64,000 bases of DNA from positions 5,766,001 through 5,830,000 of the forward strand of contig NZ_JAPELX010000001.1 of assembly GCF_026343335.1 (NCBI RefSeq), read 5' to 3'. How positions within the stretch are numbered: the stretch's first letter is position 1; every line of letters starts with the position of its first letter. Both the position numbers and the translations under genes were made by a program. Of the stretch, positions 48,557 through 56,873 are shown in pieces. The DNA comes from Streptomyces sp. NBC_00078 (lineage in GTDB: Bacteria > Actinomycetota > Actinomycetes > Streptomycetales > Streptomycetaceae). The notes below the pieces were generated by a model that searched no databases, was not told where the DNA came from, and saw only the letters and a list, made by a program, of their open reading frames with translations.

Positions 48557-49318
48557 TTACCTGCGCAACGACTTGCCGAAGCCCGCGGCCAACGGCATCC
48601 GCAACCCCAGAGGAGGCGGAGCCGCAAGCGCATCCTCCACCGGCCGCGAGAAGGACCGCCCGAACAGCGTCCCCATCACGAAGTCCGCGGCCAGCGCGTG
48701 CACTTCGCTCCGGTACTGATGCAACCCATGGCCGTCGGAGTGCACTTCGAACCGGCACACGTCCCGGTTCGCCTTCTTCGCCCGCGCCGCCAGCCGGAAG
48801 GACAGCTCGGGGTCGGACACGTCGTCATTCGTGCCGTGCACGATCAGCACCCGCCGCCCCGCGAGCTGCCTCACCGGTTCGGGCGAGGCCGCGACGTCCT
48901 CCTCCGGCAGCCAAGGGGCGATCGCCAGCACGGAGTTGACCATCTCGTGCCCGCCCGCACGCAGTGCCGCCCGGCCGCCCATGTCGAGACCGGCGAGGCA
49001 GACGGGAACGTCCCCGTACCGCCGTACGGCCTCGTCGGCGGCCCAGGAGGCGTCGCGGGCCAGGTGCGCCTCGCTGCCGTTCCAGCCGCGGTAGCGGTAG
49101 TGCACGACATGGGTGGCCAGCCCCTCGTCGCGCCCCGCGCGGGCCAGGCGGCGGCCCAACGCGCGTACGGATGCGGTCGCCAGCATGGGGGAGGGTCTGC
49201 GGGCCGATTCCTCGTCCCCGCCGGGGAGCAGCAGGACCACTGCGCTCACCGCCGTCGGCTCCGGGCCGAGCGCCCTCCCCAGCCGGGCCCGTCGAACCGG
49301 CGTCGCTTGGTGTGCCAT
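48557..49318 (-). CDS. Alpha/beta-hydrolase fold protein with altered nucleophile elbow
   Basis: This 253-residue protein resembles dienelactone-hydrolase-like alpha/beta hydrolases: VVLLLPGGDEESARR for the oxyanion loop, VHYRYRGWNGSEAHLARD, VLIVHGTNDDVSDP with a catalytic-acid Asp, and VHSDGHGLHQY with the His. The nucleophile elbow reads CLAGLDMGGRAAL, with Asp where Ser or Cys is expected. Either it uses another mechanism or it is catalytically dead. Its 3' end is the junction with the IS200-type fragment. Confidence 0.8.
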   Translation of the reverse strand: MAHQATPVRRARLGRALGPEPTAVSAVVLLLPGGDEESARRPSPMLATASVRALGRRLARAGRDEGLATHVVHYRYRGWNGSEAHLARDASWAADEAVRRYGDVPVCLAGLDMGGRAALRAGGHEMVNSVLAIAPWLPEEDVAASPEPVRQLAGRRVLIVHGTNDDVSDPELSFRLAARAKKANRDVCRFEVHSDGHGLHQYRSEVHALAADFVMGTLFGRSFSRPVEDALAAPPPLGLRMPLAAGFGKSLRR

Positions 49319-49403
49319 GACAGAACAGTGTCAGAAGGCCAGGTATACATGACCCGTCCTTGGGATCACCGTTACGTATCGACGCAGATGTACACCGCGC
49401 GAT

Positions 49404-49431
49404 CTACGCGCGTAGGAGTTAGAGTGCGGAA
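49404..49431 (+). promoter_or_regulatory. CTACGCGCGTAG operator and leaderless promoter of add
   Basis: A perfect 12-bp palindrome CTACGCGCGTAG occupies 49404-49415. TAGAGT (49420-49425) is followed by six bases and the ATG of add, which fits a leaderless mRNA. TGTACA lies upstream at 49389. The palindrome would sit between RNA polymerase contacts, as at deoC. It is identical to the deoC site at 60654. Confidence 0.7.
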
Positions 49432-50589
49432 ATGACGAGCCAGACCATCTCGAACATCCCGACGCCGGATCAGATCCGCCGGGCGCCGAAGGTTCTGCTG
49501 CACGACCACCTCGACGGCGGCCTCCGCCCGGGGACGATCGTCGAACTCGCCCGCGACTCGGGCTACTCACGCCTCCCCGACACCGACCCCGGCAAGCTCG
49601 GCGTCTGGTTCCGGGAGGCCGCCGACTCCGGTTCGCTGGAGCGGTACCTGGAGACCTTCTCCCACACCGTCGGCGTCATGCAGACCCGGGACGCGCTCGT
49701 CCGGGTGGCCCGCGAGTGCGCCGAGGACCTAGCCGAGGACGGCGTCGTGTACGCCGAGGTGCGCTACGCCCCCGAGCAGCACCTGGAGGGCGGGCTCGGC
49801 CTGGAGGAGGTCGTCGAGGCGGTCAACGAGGGCTTCCGCGAAGGGGAGCGGCTGGCCCGGGCGAACGGTCGGCGGATCCGGGTCGGCGCCCTGCTCACCG
49901 CCATGCGGCACGCCGCCCGCGCCCTGGAGATCGCCGAACTCGCCAACCGCTACCGGGATCTGGGCGTCGTCGGATTCGACATCGCGGGCGCCGAGGCCGG
50001 TTACCCGCCCACCCGGCACCTCGACGCCTTCGAGTACCTCAAGCGCGAGAACAACCACTTCACCATCCACGCCGGCGAGGCCTTCGGGCTGCCGTCCATC
50101 TGGCAGGCCCTGCAGTGGTGCGGCGCCGACCGGCTGGGGCACGGTGTGCGCATCATCGATGACATCCAGGTACTGGCCGACGGCTCGGTGAAGCTGGGCC
50201 GGCTCGCCTCGTACGTACGGGACAAGCGCATCCCGCTCGAACTGTGCCCGAGCTCCAACCTCCAGACCGGAGCGGCGTCCTCGTACGCCGAGCATCCGAT
50301 CGGTCTGCTGCGTCGGCTGCACTTCCGGGCTACCGTGAATACGGACAATAGACTCATGTCCGGCACAAGTATGAGCCAGGAATTCGAGCATCTTGTCGAT
50401 GCATTCGGTTACTCGCTCGATGACATGCAGTGGTTCTCCGTCAATGCGATGAAATCAGCGTTCATTCCTTTCGATGAACGACTGGCGATGATCAATGACG
50501 TCATCAAGCCCGGATATGCCGAGCTGAAGTCCGAATGGCTGTTCCAGCAGACCTCCTCCACCAGCGGTTCTGTGCCCGTGAAGGAGTGA
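49432..50589 (+). CDS. add: Adenosine deaminase
   Basis: This 385-residue zinc hydrolase converts adenosine and deoxyadenosine to inosine and deoxyinosine. Metal and active-site motifs are KVLLHDHLDGGLRPGT (HxH), TIHAGEAFGLPS (zinc His, catalytic Glu), DRLGHGVRI, ELCPSSNLQTG and ATVNTDNRLMSG (second-shell/catalytic Asp). Length is typical of actinobacterial adenosine deaminases. No ribosome binding site is seen; the promoter is leaderless and carries the nucleoside-set palindrome. Confidence 0.96.
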   Translation: MTSQTISNIPTPDQIRRAPKVLLHDHLDGGLRPGTIVELARDSGYSRLPDTDPGKLGVWFREAADSGSLERYLETFSHTVGVMQTRDALVRVARECAEDLAEDGVVYAEVRYAPEQHLEGGLGLEEVVEAVNEGFREGERLARANGRRIRVGALLTAMRHAARALEIAELANRYRDLGVVGFDIAGAEAGYPPTRHLDAFEYLKRENNHFTIHAGEAFGLPSIWQALQWCGADRLGHGVRIIDDIQVLADGSVKLGRLASYVRDKRIPLELCPSSNLQTGAASSYAEHPIGLLRRLHFRATVNTDNRLMSGTSMSQEFEHLVDAFGYSLDDMQWFSVNAMKSAFIPFDERLAMINDVIKPGYAELKSEWLFQQTSSTSGSVPVKE

Positions 50590-50730
50590 CCGGAGGTATC
50601 GGGGTGTATGGAATGCGTACGGGTATTCACAACCCGTCCGCATTTCGATGTTTGCGGCGGGCGGGTTCGCGTGTTTACGGTCGTGCACACCGCTCGCATT
50701 CCCCCAACCCCATTTCGAGGACGCATTTTC

Positions 50731-51075
50731 ATGAAGCAGTCTGCTGCCAAGACCCTCGGTGTCGCCGCTCTCGGTGCCGCCTTCGCCGCTGCCGGCGCGG
50801 GCGCCGCGAACGCGGCCCCGGCGGTTCCGGACGCGACCGGGACGCTGGACACCGTCACCAGCACCCTCCCGGCGCAGAACGTCTCCCAGGCGCTGCCGGG
50901 TGCCGGGGCGGCGGTGACCCAGGGCAAGCCCGCCCTCGAGCGCGGTCTTGCCGCCGTGCAGCCGTCCGCCTCGCGCGCGCTCGCCGACGGTCCGGCCACG
51001 CCGGTCGCCGGACTGCTCGGCGGCCTGCCGGTGCAGGGCGGAGTGCCCGTGAAGGGCCTTCCGCTCGGCGGCTGA
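50731..51075 (+). CDS. Small secreted Ala/Pro-rich protein
   Basis: This 114-residue exported protein has a signal peptide, MKQSAAKTLGVAALGAAFAAAGAGAANA, followed by a mature chain of Ala, Pro, Gly and Val with no cysteines (PDATGTLDTVTSTLPAQNV, GLLGGLPVQGGVPVKGLPLGG). The gene is similar in style to the one at 56874. GAGG lies ten bases before the ATG. It is followed by an exceptionally strong hairpin. The function is unknown; an envelope role is likely. Confidence 0.75.
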   Translation: MKQSAAKTLGVAALGAAFAAAGAGAANAAPAVPDATGTLDTVTSTLPAQNVSQALPGAGAAVTQGKPALERGLAAVQPSASRALADGPATPVAGLLGGLPVQGGVPVKGLPLGG

Positions 51076-51090
51076 CCCACCCACTGAACG

Positions 51091-51136
51091 CGCCGATGGG
51101 GCGCACCCCTTGGACAAGGGGTGCGCCCCATCGGCG
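51091..51136. terminator. Perfect 21-bp bidirectional hairpin
   Basis: CGCCGATGGGGCGCACCCCTT (51091-51111) pairs without mismatch with 51116-51136 around a four-base loop GGAC. It lies between convergent genes (secreted protein and PspC) and should terminate transcription from both sides. It is the longest perfect inverted repeat that I noticed in the window. Confidence 0.9.
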
Positions 51137-51148
51137 TATCCGCGAAGG

Positions 51149-51352
51149 TCACCAGGCGGTACGGGCCGCCTTGTCCTCCGAGGGCAGCAGGATCCACAGC
51201 GCTATGTACAGCAGGAACTGCGGGCCCGGCAGCAGGCAGGAGAGCAGGAAGATCACGCGCATCGTCGTCGCGGAGGTGCCGAAGCGCCGGGCCAGCGCGG
51301 CGCACACTCCGCCGATCATGCGGCCGTTCGTGGGGCGGGCAAGGGCGGACAT
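51149..51352 (-). CDS. PspC domain protein
   Basis: This 67-residue PspC-type membrane protein has NGRMIGGVCAALARRFGTSATTMRVIFLLSCLLPGPQFLLYIALWILLP. The short amphipathic helix and hydrophobic span are the family's signature. Such proteins take part in envelope stress responses. AAGGAG lies six bases upstream of ATG 51352. It converges on the 21-bp hairpin. No other phage-shock genes are nearby. Confidence 0.85.
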   Translation of the reverse strand: MSALARPTNGRMIGGVCAALARRFGTSATTMRVIFLLSCLLPGPQFLLYIALWILLPSEDKAARTAW

Positions 51353-51447
51353 GTGCGGCTCCTTCGTGAGCGTCGGTCCGAGGCGGCCTTCGGTGACTGC
51401 CTCATCTGCCGTCAACGATACGGAGACGAAGGGGGCAAAGCGTCGCT

Positions 51448-51999
51448 CTATGGTGCGATCCCGACCCTGGGAAACGTCGGGGTCAGACCCTGAGCCAGGT
51501 CCTCCTGGCGGACGGCCGCGAGGTCCCCGCGCTCGGACCTGCGGCGGAGCCGGCAGCGGGCCGCGGGTACGACGGCGAGGTGGGCGAGGGCCACGCCCAC
51601 GGTGTTCAGCAGCAGCGAGTCGACGTCCGGGACCCGGCCCGGCACCCCGGTCTGCAGCAGCAGGATGCCCAGCGAGACGAGCGCGCCCGCGGCGACCGTA
51701 CGGAGGAACGAGGCGAACGGGAAGGCCCGGAGGCTGCCGTGCGCCATCGGCAGAAGCACGCCGAGCGGCGCGAGGAGGGCGAGGCCCTCGCCGATGCTGC
51801 GGGCCGCCTGGGGCCAGCCAAGGGCGAGGTCGGCCCGGATGCCGGCGAACGGACGCACGTTGGGGGGCATCACCCAGAGCACATCCAGCGGACGCAGCGT
51901 GAGCCAGGCGACGAACGCGAGGTGTGCGACGAGGAGGACACCTCCTGTCGCACGGATGCGGATCGCGGCGCTGCCGCCGATGGAGCCTTGACGCTGCAC
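51448..51999 (-). CDS. VanZ-family membrane protein
   Basis: This 183-residue protein has four to five hydrophobic spans of the VanZ type: RATGGVLLVAHLAFVAWLTLRP near the start, ALLAPLGVLLPMA, TVAAGALVSLGILLLQTGVPGRVPDVDSLLLNTVGVALAHL. The last block, with R-x-x-DVDSLLLNTVG, is the most diagnostic. Some VanZ proteins alter glycopeptide sensitivity, but most are uncharacterised. The start is GTG, next to AGAGGGGC. Confidence 0.82.
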   Translation of the reverse strand: MQRQGSIGGSAAIRIRATGGVLLVAHLAFVAWLTLRPLDVLWVMPPNVRPFAGIRADLALGWPQAARSIGEGLALLAPLGVLLPMAHGSLRAFPFASFLRTVAAGALVSLGILLLQTGVPGRVPDVDSLLLNTVGVALAHLAVVPAARCRLRRRSERGDLAAVRQEDLAQGLTPTFPRVGIAP

Positions 52000-52081
52000 G
52001 CCCCTCTAGACGCGGCCTTCGGCACGATCGGTTCCGCCTGCTCCCCGGGCACCTCGATGAGGCTTGCGCCACACCCGCACG

Positions 52082-52693
52082 TCAGCCGACCGTCACCTCA
52101 ACGGACGGCGGCTTCTCGGTGCCGGGCCGGGAGCGGACCTCGTCCGTGCACGAGTAGCGGTGCAGGGGGTCACGCCCGGGCCCGCCGAGGATGACCGAGC
52201 CGTCGCCCTCGGCCGCAGCCGAGTCGGAGAAGGTGCACACGACCTGGGCCAGGGCGAAGGACGTGAGGCCGCCGGGCGGACTGCTCAGCCGGAGCGTGTC
52301 CTCGGGGTCGCCGGGGCGCGGCCCGCTCACGTTCATCCCGCCGCGTACGTCGGTCGTGTACCCGGCCTCCTTCTCGCCGGCCGACGGAGTCGCCGCGAGC
52401 TGGTCGAGCAGCCCCTGCGCCACCAGCAGCCGCCGCCGCGAGTCCGCGGTGCCGTCCGGAACCCGTACCGTCCGGTCGACGGCGACCAGCGACGAGCCGC
52501 ACAGCAGGAACACCTGCACCGGCAGCCCGCGCGAGGCCTGCGTCGAGACGTCCGGCCCGGCCAGCGAGCACTGCACCCGCGAGGGCGCCGCCCCGAAGTC
52601 GGTGGGCACCTCGGTGGAACGGATGCCGCACCCGGTGAGCAGCGCGGCCGTGCCGACGAAAAAGGGGAGCGCCAGCAGGCGTCGTACGGTCAT
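52082..52693 (-). CDS. Lipoprotein of the afsQ operon
   Basis: This 203-residue lipoprotein begins MTVRRLLALPFFVGTAALLTGCGIRSTEVPTD with lipobox LLTGC. The mature domain resembles GerMN/LpqB-associated proteins (VQCSLAGPDVSTQASRGLPVQVFLLCGSSLVAVDRTV, RRRLLVAQGLLDQLAATPS). The ATG overlaps the stop of afsQ2 (ATGA), so it is the third gene of the afsQ1-afsQ2 operon. It may modulate the sensor at the membrane exterior; that is inference from coupling. Confidence 0.85.
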   Translation of the reverse strand: MTVRRLLALPFFVGTAALLTGCGIRSTEVPTDFGAAPSRVQCSLAGPDVSTQASRGLPVQVFLLCGSSLVAVDRTVRVPDGTADSRRRLLVAQGLLDQLAATPSAGEKEAGYTTDVRGGMNVSGPRPGDPEDTLRLSSPPGGLTSFALAQVVCTFSDSAAAEGDGSVILGGPGRDPLHRYSCTDEVRSRPGTEKPPSVEVTVG

Positions 52694-54273
52694 GAGGCGT
52701 TCGCGTCCTTCCCCGGGTCCTTCTCGGACTCCTCCGTCAGCGCCGACGCGTCCCGCGGCAGCCACAGCGTGAACACCGCGCCCCCGGCGGGGGAGTTCGC
52801 GGCGGTGATCTCACCGCCGTGGATGTGGGCGTTCTCCAGGGCGATGGACAGGCCCAGGCCGCTGCCCTCGGAGCGGGGCCGGGACGCACTCGCCTTGTAG
52901 AAACGGTCGAAGACGTGCGGCAGGACGTCCTCGGGGATGCCGGGCCCGTGGTCCCGCACCTCGATGACGACCTGCGCGTCCTGCCCGCCCTTCGCGGCCG
53001 ACTCCCGCACCACCACGCGGACGGGCGAGCCGCCGTGCTTGAGCGCGTTGCCGATGAGGTTCGCCAGGATCACGTCCAGGCGGCGCGGGTCGAGCCGGGC
53101 GTGGATGCCGCGCTCGGCGTCCAGGTCCACCGCGTCCAGCCAGGCCCGTGCGTCGATGCACGCCGTGATCTGGTCGGCCACGTCCACGTCGTCCAGGACC
53201 AGGCGCGCGGTGCCCGCGTCGAAGCGGGTGACCTCCATCAGGTTCTCGACGAGGTCGTTGAGCCGCCGGGTCTCGCTGACGACGAGCCGGACGGCGGGCT
53301 CGATCATCGGGTCCACGCTCCCGGACTCCGCCTCCAGCTCCTCCTCGAGGATGTCCGTGACGGCGGTGATCGCGGTGAGCGGGGTGCGCAGTTCATGGCT
53401 CATGTCCGCGACGAACCGCCTCGACGCCTCGTCCCTCGATGCCATGTCCTCGACCCGCTTCTCCAGCGCCTCGGCCGCGTAGTTGAACGTCCGTGACAGT
53501 TCCGCGAGTTCGTCCGTGCCGGACACCCTCAGGCGGGTGTCCAGCTTGCCTTCACCGAGCCGGCGGGCGGCGGTTCCCAGGCGCTGCACGGGCTTCAGCA
53601 CGGTCGAGGCGGCGGCCTGCGCGAGCAGTGCCGAGCCGACCAGTGCGAGAGCGGTGGCGATCCCCAGCGACCAGGCAAGGGAGTTGAGGTCCTTGGCCTC
53701 CGGCTCCAGCGACTTGAGCATGTAGCCGGTCGCCCCGCCGTCGATCACCTTCGTCCCGGCCACCAGGTACGGCGTGCCGTTCTCGCTGATCCGCTGCCAG
53801 TACAGGTGGTACGCGTACTTGTTGCCGGAGTCGACCTGCTGCTTCTTGGTCACGGCCGTGCGCAGCGACTTGGGCACGTCCTGCAGCGAGAAGCCGTCAA
53901 GTCCGCCCGAACTGCCGTACACCGTCTTGCCGTCGGGGTCCTGGGCGACGAGCAGGACGCTGAAGCGCTGGCTGCTGAGGGTCATCTGCCCGGCGGTGTG
54001 CTGCAGTTCGTCCTGCGTGGGGTGCGGGCGCAGCGTGCCCGCCCGCGTCTGCATCGCCTGCCGGAAGTCGCCGAGCACCGCGTCCTGGGTGCGGGTGAGC
54101 ACGGCCTCGCGGTTGAGCCAGTACGCGATCCCGGACGCGGAGACGGCCGCGGTGAGTGCCACGAGCCCGAACACGACGACGAGACGCAGCCGGAGGCTGG
54201 TGAACCGCAGCCGTGAGAGATGTCCCTTGCGCGTCGCGGCCCAGCCGCGAACCCCCCCTGGTGCTTCGGTCAC
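52690..54273 (-). CDS. afsQ2: Two-component sensor histidine kinase AfsQ2
   Basis: This 527-residue sensor kinase has TM1 at about residues 25-45 and an extracytoplasmic sensor of about 130 residues (including TAVTKKQQVDSGNKYAYHLYW). TM2 lies at about 185-205. A HAMP domain and dimerisation helix with H-box FVADMSHELRTPLTAI follow, then an ATPase domain with N-box LIGNALKH, DHGPGIP and GLGLSI. The GTG overlaps the afsQ1 stop. The pairing with an OmpR-type regulator and a divergent sigQ identifies the AfsQ1/Q2 system, known to affect secondary metabolism and nitrogen (glutamate) responses. Confidence 0.93.
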   Translation of the reverse strand: MTEAPGGVRGWAATRKGHLSRLRFTSLRLRLVVVFGLVALTAAVSASGIAYWLNREAVLTRTQDAVLGDFRQAMQTRAGTLRPHPTQDELQHTAGQMTLSSQRFSVLLVAQDPDGKTVYGSSGGLDGFSLQDVPKSLRTAVTKKQQVDSGNKYAYHLYWQRISENGTPYLVAGTKVIDGGATGYMLKSLEPEAKDLNSLAWSLGIATALALVGSALLAQAAASTVLKPVQRLGTAARRLGEGKLDTRLRVSGTDELAELSRTFNYAAEALEKRVEDMASRDEASRRFVADMSHELRTPLTAITAVTDILEEELEAESGSVDPMIEPAVRLVVSETRRLNDLVENLMEVTRFDAGTARLVLDDVDVADQITACIDARAWLDAVDLDAERGIHARLDPRRLDVILANLIGNALKHGGSPVRVVVRESAAKGGQDAQVVIEVRDHGPGIPEDVLPHVFDRFYKASASRPRSEGSGLGLSIALENAHIHGGEITAANSPAGGAVFTLWLPRDASALTEESEKDPGKDANAS

Positions 54274-54956
54274 TGAGGCGTGTCCAGCCGGTAGCCCACG
54301 CCCCGCACGGTACGGATCAGCGTCGGGGACGACGGAACGTCCTCGACCTTGGCGCGCAGCCGCTGGACACACGCGTCCACCAGCCGGGAGTCACCGAGGT
54401 AGTCGTGCTCCCACACCAGGCGCAGCAGCTGCTGCCGGGACAGCGCCTGCCCCGGCCGCCTGCTCAGCTCCAGCAGCAGCCTCAGCTCGGTCGGCGTGAG
54501 CTGCAGGTCCTCGCCGTTCTTCGTCACGGTCATCGCCGCGCGGTCGATGACCAGGCTGCCGAAGCTCGCCGCGTCGGTCGACTCCCGCTCGCCGCGCCGC
54601 AGCACGGCCCGGATCCGGGCGTCCAGCACCCGTCCCTGGATCGGTTTGACCACATAGTCGTCCGCGCCGGACTCCAGCCCGACGACGATGTCGATGTCGT
54701 CGCTGCGCGCGGTCAGCAGGATGATCGGCAGCTGGTCCGTGCGCCGGATGCGCCGGCACACCTCGAACCCGTCGATGCCGGGCAGCATCACGTCCAGCAC
54801 GATCAGGTCCGGCCGCTGCTCGCGCAGGAGCTTCAGACCGTCCTCTCCGGTGGCAGCGGTGGCAACCCGGTGTCCCTGGCGCGTAAGAGACAGCTCCAGG
54901 GCCGTACGGATGGCGTCGTCGTCTTCGATCAGCAACAGGGAAGGCACGGGGCTCAT
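54270..54956 (-). CDS. afsQ1: Response regulator AfsQ1 (OmpR family)
   Basis: This response regulator has about 228 residues from ATG 54956; starting at GTG 54947 gives 225, the usual AfsQ1 length. The receiver domain shows LLLIEDDDAI, phospho-acceptor Asp in LIVLDVMLPGIDG, the conserved Thr in ILLTARS and Lys in YVVKPI. The C-terminal winged helix shows LTPTELRLLLELSRRPGQALSRQQLLRLVW and VDACVQRLRAKVE. It is divergent from sigQ, with a consensus AfsQ1 box between. Confidence 0.95.
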   Translation of the reverse strand: MSPVPSLLLIEDDDAIRTALELSLTRQGHRVATAATGEDGLKLLREQRPDLIVLDVMLPGIDGFEVCRRIRRTDQLPIILLTARSDDIDIVVGLESGADDYVVKPIQGRVLDARIRAVLRRGERESTDAASFGSLVIDRAAMTVTKNGEDLQLTPTELRLLLELSRRPGQALSRQQLLRLVWEHDYLGDSRLVDACVQRLRAKVEDVPSSPTLIRTVRGVGYRLDTPQ

Positions 54957-55030
54957 TCTGGCCCATGGTGGGGTGGGGTTTCGACTCCTGCTACGGACCA
55001 CTACGTCTACGTGCACATACCGCTCTCTCT

Positions 55031-55081
55031 GTGACCGTGCTGTGCCCCGCATACGGCCGGCCCCTGTGACAGGTCTGTGAC
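55031..55081. promoter_or_regulatory. AfsQ1 binding boxes between afsQ1 and sigQ
   Basis: GTGAC-AGGTCT-GTGAC at 55066-55081 matches the known AfsQ1 consensus GTnAC-n6-GTnAC exactly. GTGAC-CGTGCT-GTGCC at 55031-55046 is a one-mismatch copy in the same orientation. Both lie between the divergent afsQ1 and sigQ genes, so AfsQ1 probably controls itself and sigQ. Confidence 0.8.
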
Positions 55082-55188
55082 AGTCGGCGGACACGGCCAT
55101 GAAGGTGCGTTGGCAAGCTTCTCGGCACAGGCAAGGAAGCACCGCCTGAGCAAGCCGAACACCGGAAGTCCACGACGGGGGGCGCGAG

Positions 55189-55941
55189 ATGAGCACGCTG
55201 CACAGCATCAGCACCAGCGCAGTGATCACGCGTCTTCACGACGTGAACGGGGGTCGGGGTTCCGAGAAGTCCGGTGCAGTGAGCGGGCGGGGGTGCGCTC
55301 GCGGCACCGGGCGTCAGCACACGGCGTACATGTCGGTTGTTGACACCACGGGGGAACACGGGGGAAGCGCGTACAGGGAGGACAAGGGGGAGCGTCGTTC
55401 GCTGCCGGAGACCGTAGATGCCGAAGCGGCGTTTACCGCCTACGTCCAGGAGCGCCGCGCCTCCCTGTACGCAACCGCCTACCACCTGACCGGTGACCGC
55501 TTCGAGGCCGAGGACCTGCTGCAGAGCGCGCTGTTCTCGACGTACAAGGCGTGGGACCGGATCAGCGACAAGGCGGCGGTCGGCGGATATCTCCGCCGGA
55601 CCATGACCAATCTGCACATCAGCGCGTGGCGCCGCCGCAAGCTGAACGAATACCCGACCGAGGAACTGCCGGAGACGCCCGGCGACACGGACGCGATGCG
55701 CGGCACCGAACTGCGCGCCGTCCTGTGGCAGGCGCTCGCCCGGCTGCCCGAACTCCAGCGCACGATGCTGGTCCTGCGCTACTACGAGGGCCGCACCGAC
55801 CCGGAGATCGCGGACATCCTCGACATCAGTGTCGGCACGGTGAAGTCCAGCATCTGGCGGTCGCTCCGCCGGCTGCGTGAGGACGAGGTCCTCAGCTTCG
55901 GCCGTGACGAGGAGGACGCCTTCGGGGAGCTCGTCGCCTGA
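55189..55941 (+). CDS. sigQ: ECF sigma factor SigQ
   Basis: This 250-residue SigE/SigQ-type ECF sigma factor has an extended, low-complexity N-terminus of about 75 residues. Region 2 is seen in ATAYHLTGDRFEAEDLLQSALFSTYKAWDRI and YLRRTMTNLHISAWRRR. Region 4 is in LPELQRTMLVLRYYEGRTDPEIADILDISVGTVKSSIWRSLRRLR. It is divergent from afsQ1 with AfsQ1 boxes upstream, the arrangement known for sigQ. A shorter product from an internal start (GTG/ATG near 55330) is possible. Confidence 0.92.
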   Translation: MSTLHSISTSAVITRLHDVNGGRGSEKSGAVSGRGCARGTGRQHTAYMSVVDTTGEHGGSAYREDKGERRSLPETVDAEAAFTAYVQERRASLYATAYHLTGDRFEAEDLLQSALFSTYKAWDRISDKAAVGGYLRRTMTNLHISAWRRRKLNEYPTEELPETPGDTDAMRGTELRAVLWQALARLPELQRTMLVLRYYEGRTDPEIADILDISVGTVKSSIWRSLRRLREDEVLSFGRDEEDAFGELVA

Positions 55942-56092
55942 GGGTTGGGGGGGGGTAGCAGGTAACGGGGGAAGCACGGGGGAGCGGTAACCGGGGGGGC
56001 CACGGGGGAACGGGGGCCCGACGGGATCATGGGGGAAGCACCACAGGGGGAGCGAGGGAGCGGGACCGGAGGGCCGGGGGGTCCGTCCAGTC
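55942..56092 (+). other. G-tract-rich interval downstream of sigQ
   Basis: Over about 150 bases the plus strand carries at least nine runs of five or more G, separated by short purine-rich spacers (for example GGGGGGGGG near 55949 and repeated ACGGGGGA). No gene is present. The pattern suits G-quadruplex formation in DNA or in the sigQ 3' transcript. The minus-strand uridine-kinase-like gene ends just beyond it at 56111. Confidence 0.7.
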
Positions 56093-56110
56093 CCGCTTTT
56101 TCGTGTGCGC

Positions 56111-56746
56111 TCAGCCGGCCGGCGTCGCCGCCGGACGCCGGCCCACCGCGGCCGCGGCCAGCCGGCCCAGCGCCTCGTCACGGTCGCAGGGGTACGCGCC
56201 GAGGGCGGACTGGCGGGCGATGATCGAACGTTCCTGACGCATCAGGCGCCAGCCGCGGCGGAGCAGGAACGGGACCGACTTGCGGCCCTCCCTGAGGTCG
56301 CGCAGGAAGCGGCGGCGGAAGGTGCGGACCGGGCCGCGGTTCAGGCACAGGGCGTCGGCCAGCAGCCCCAACTCCCGGCAGCGCTCGACTATCTCGGCCG
56401 CGAAGATGCCCTCCGCGATGAACAGCGGGGTGCGCCCGATGTCGACGCTCTCCTCGCCGGTGCGGGCGCTGAGCGAGATGTCGTACACGGGGATGTTCGT
56501 ACGGCCCGTGCGGCACAGCCGGGCGATCGCGGTGACGGCCGTGTCGGTGTCCCAGGAGTCCGGGTGGTCCCAGTCGATGTCGGAGCTTCCCGCCACCAGC
56601 GGCAGCGTCGGGTCCCCGGCCTCCTTGTAGAAGTCGTCGAGGCGCAGCACGGGGAGGCCGGAGCGGGCGGCGACCAGGGACTTGCCAGAGCCCGAGGGGC
56701 CGCAGAGCAGCACGACGCGGGCGGGGGAGGGGATATGGATGCTCAC
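56111..56746 (-). CDS. Uridine-kinase-like P-loop protein
   Basis: This 211-residue ATPase has a Walker A of the kinase type, VVLLCGPSGSGKSLVAARSG, near residue 12. LRLDDFYKEAGDPTLP is the DxxYK motif of uridine/phosphoribulokinase relatives. WDHPDSWDTD, PVYDISLSARTG and FIAEGIFAAEI follow. It probably phosphorylates uridine or a related nucleoside. GTG 56746 follows no clear ribosome binding site and removes an unlikely N-terminal extension. Not classical Udk in length, so substrate is uncertain. Confidence 0.82.
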   Translation of the reverse strand: MSIHIPSPARVVLLCGPSGSGKSLVAARSGLPVLRLDDFYKEAGDPTLPLVAGSSDIDWDHPDSWDTDTAVTAIARLCRTGRTNIPVYDISLSARTGEESVDIGRTPLFIAEGIFAAEIVERCRELGLLADALCLNRGPVRTFRRRFLRDLREGRKSVPFLLRRGWRLMRQERSIIARQSALGAYPCDRDEALGRLAAAAVGRRPAATPAG

Positions 56747-56873
56747 GGGACACCAGTTTGACGTACTCCCTACGCCCTGCCGACCCCGCGGGTCGTCTTT
56801 GGAGTGCGCGTCACACCTCAACTACCCTTCGTGTCGAACCGATTACTCTGCGAACTCGAAGGTGGCTTCAGCA

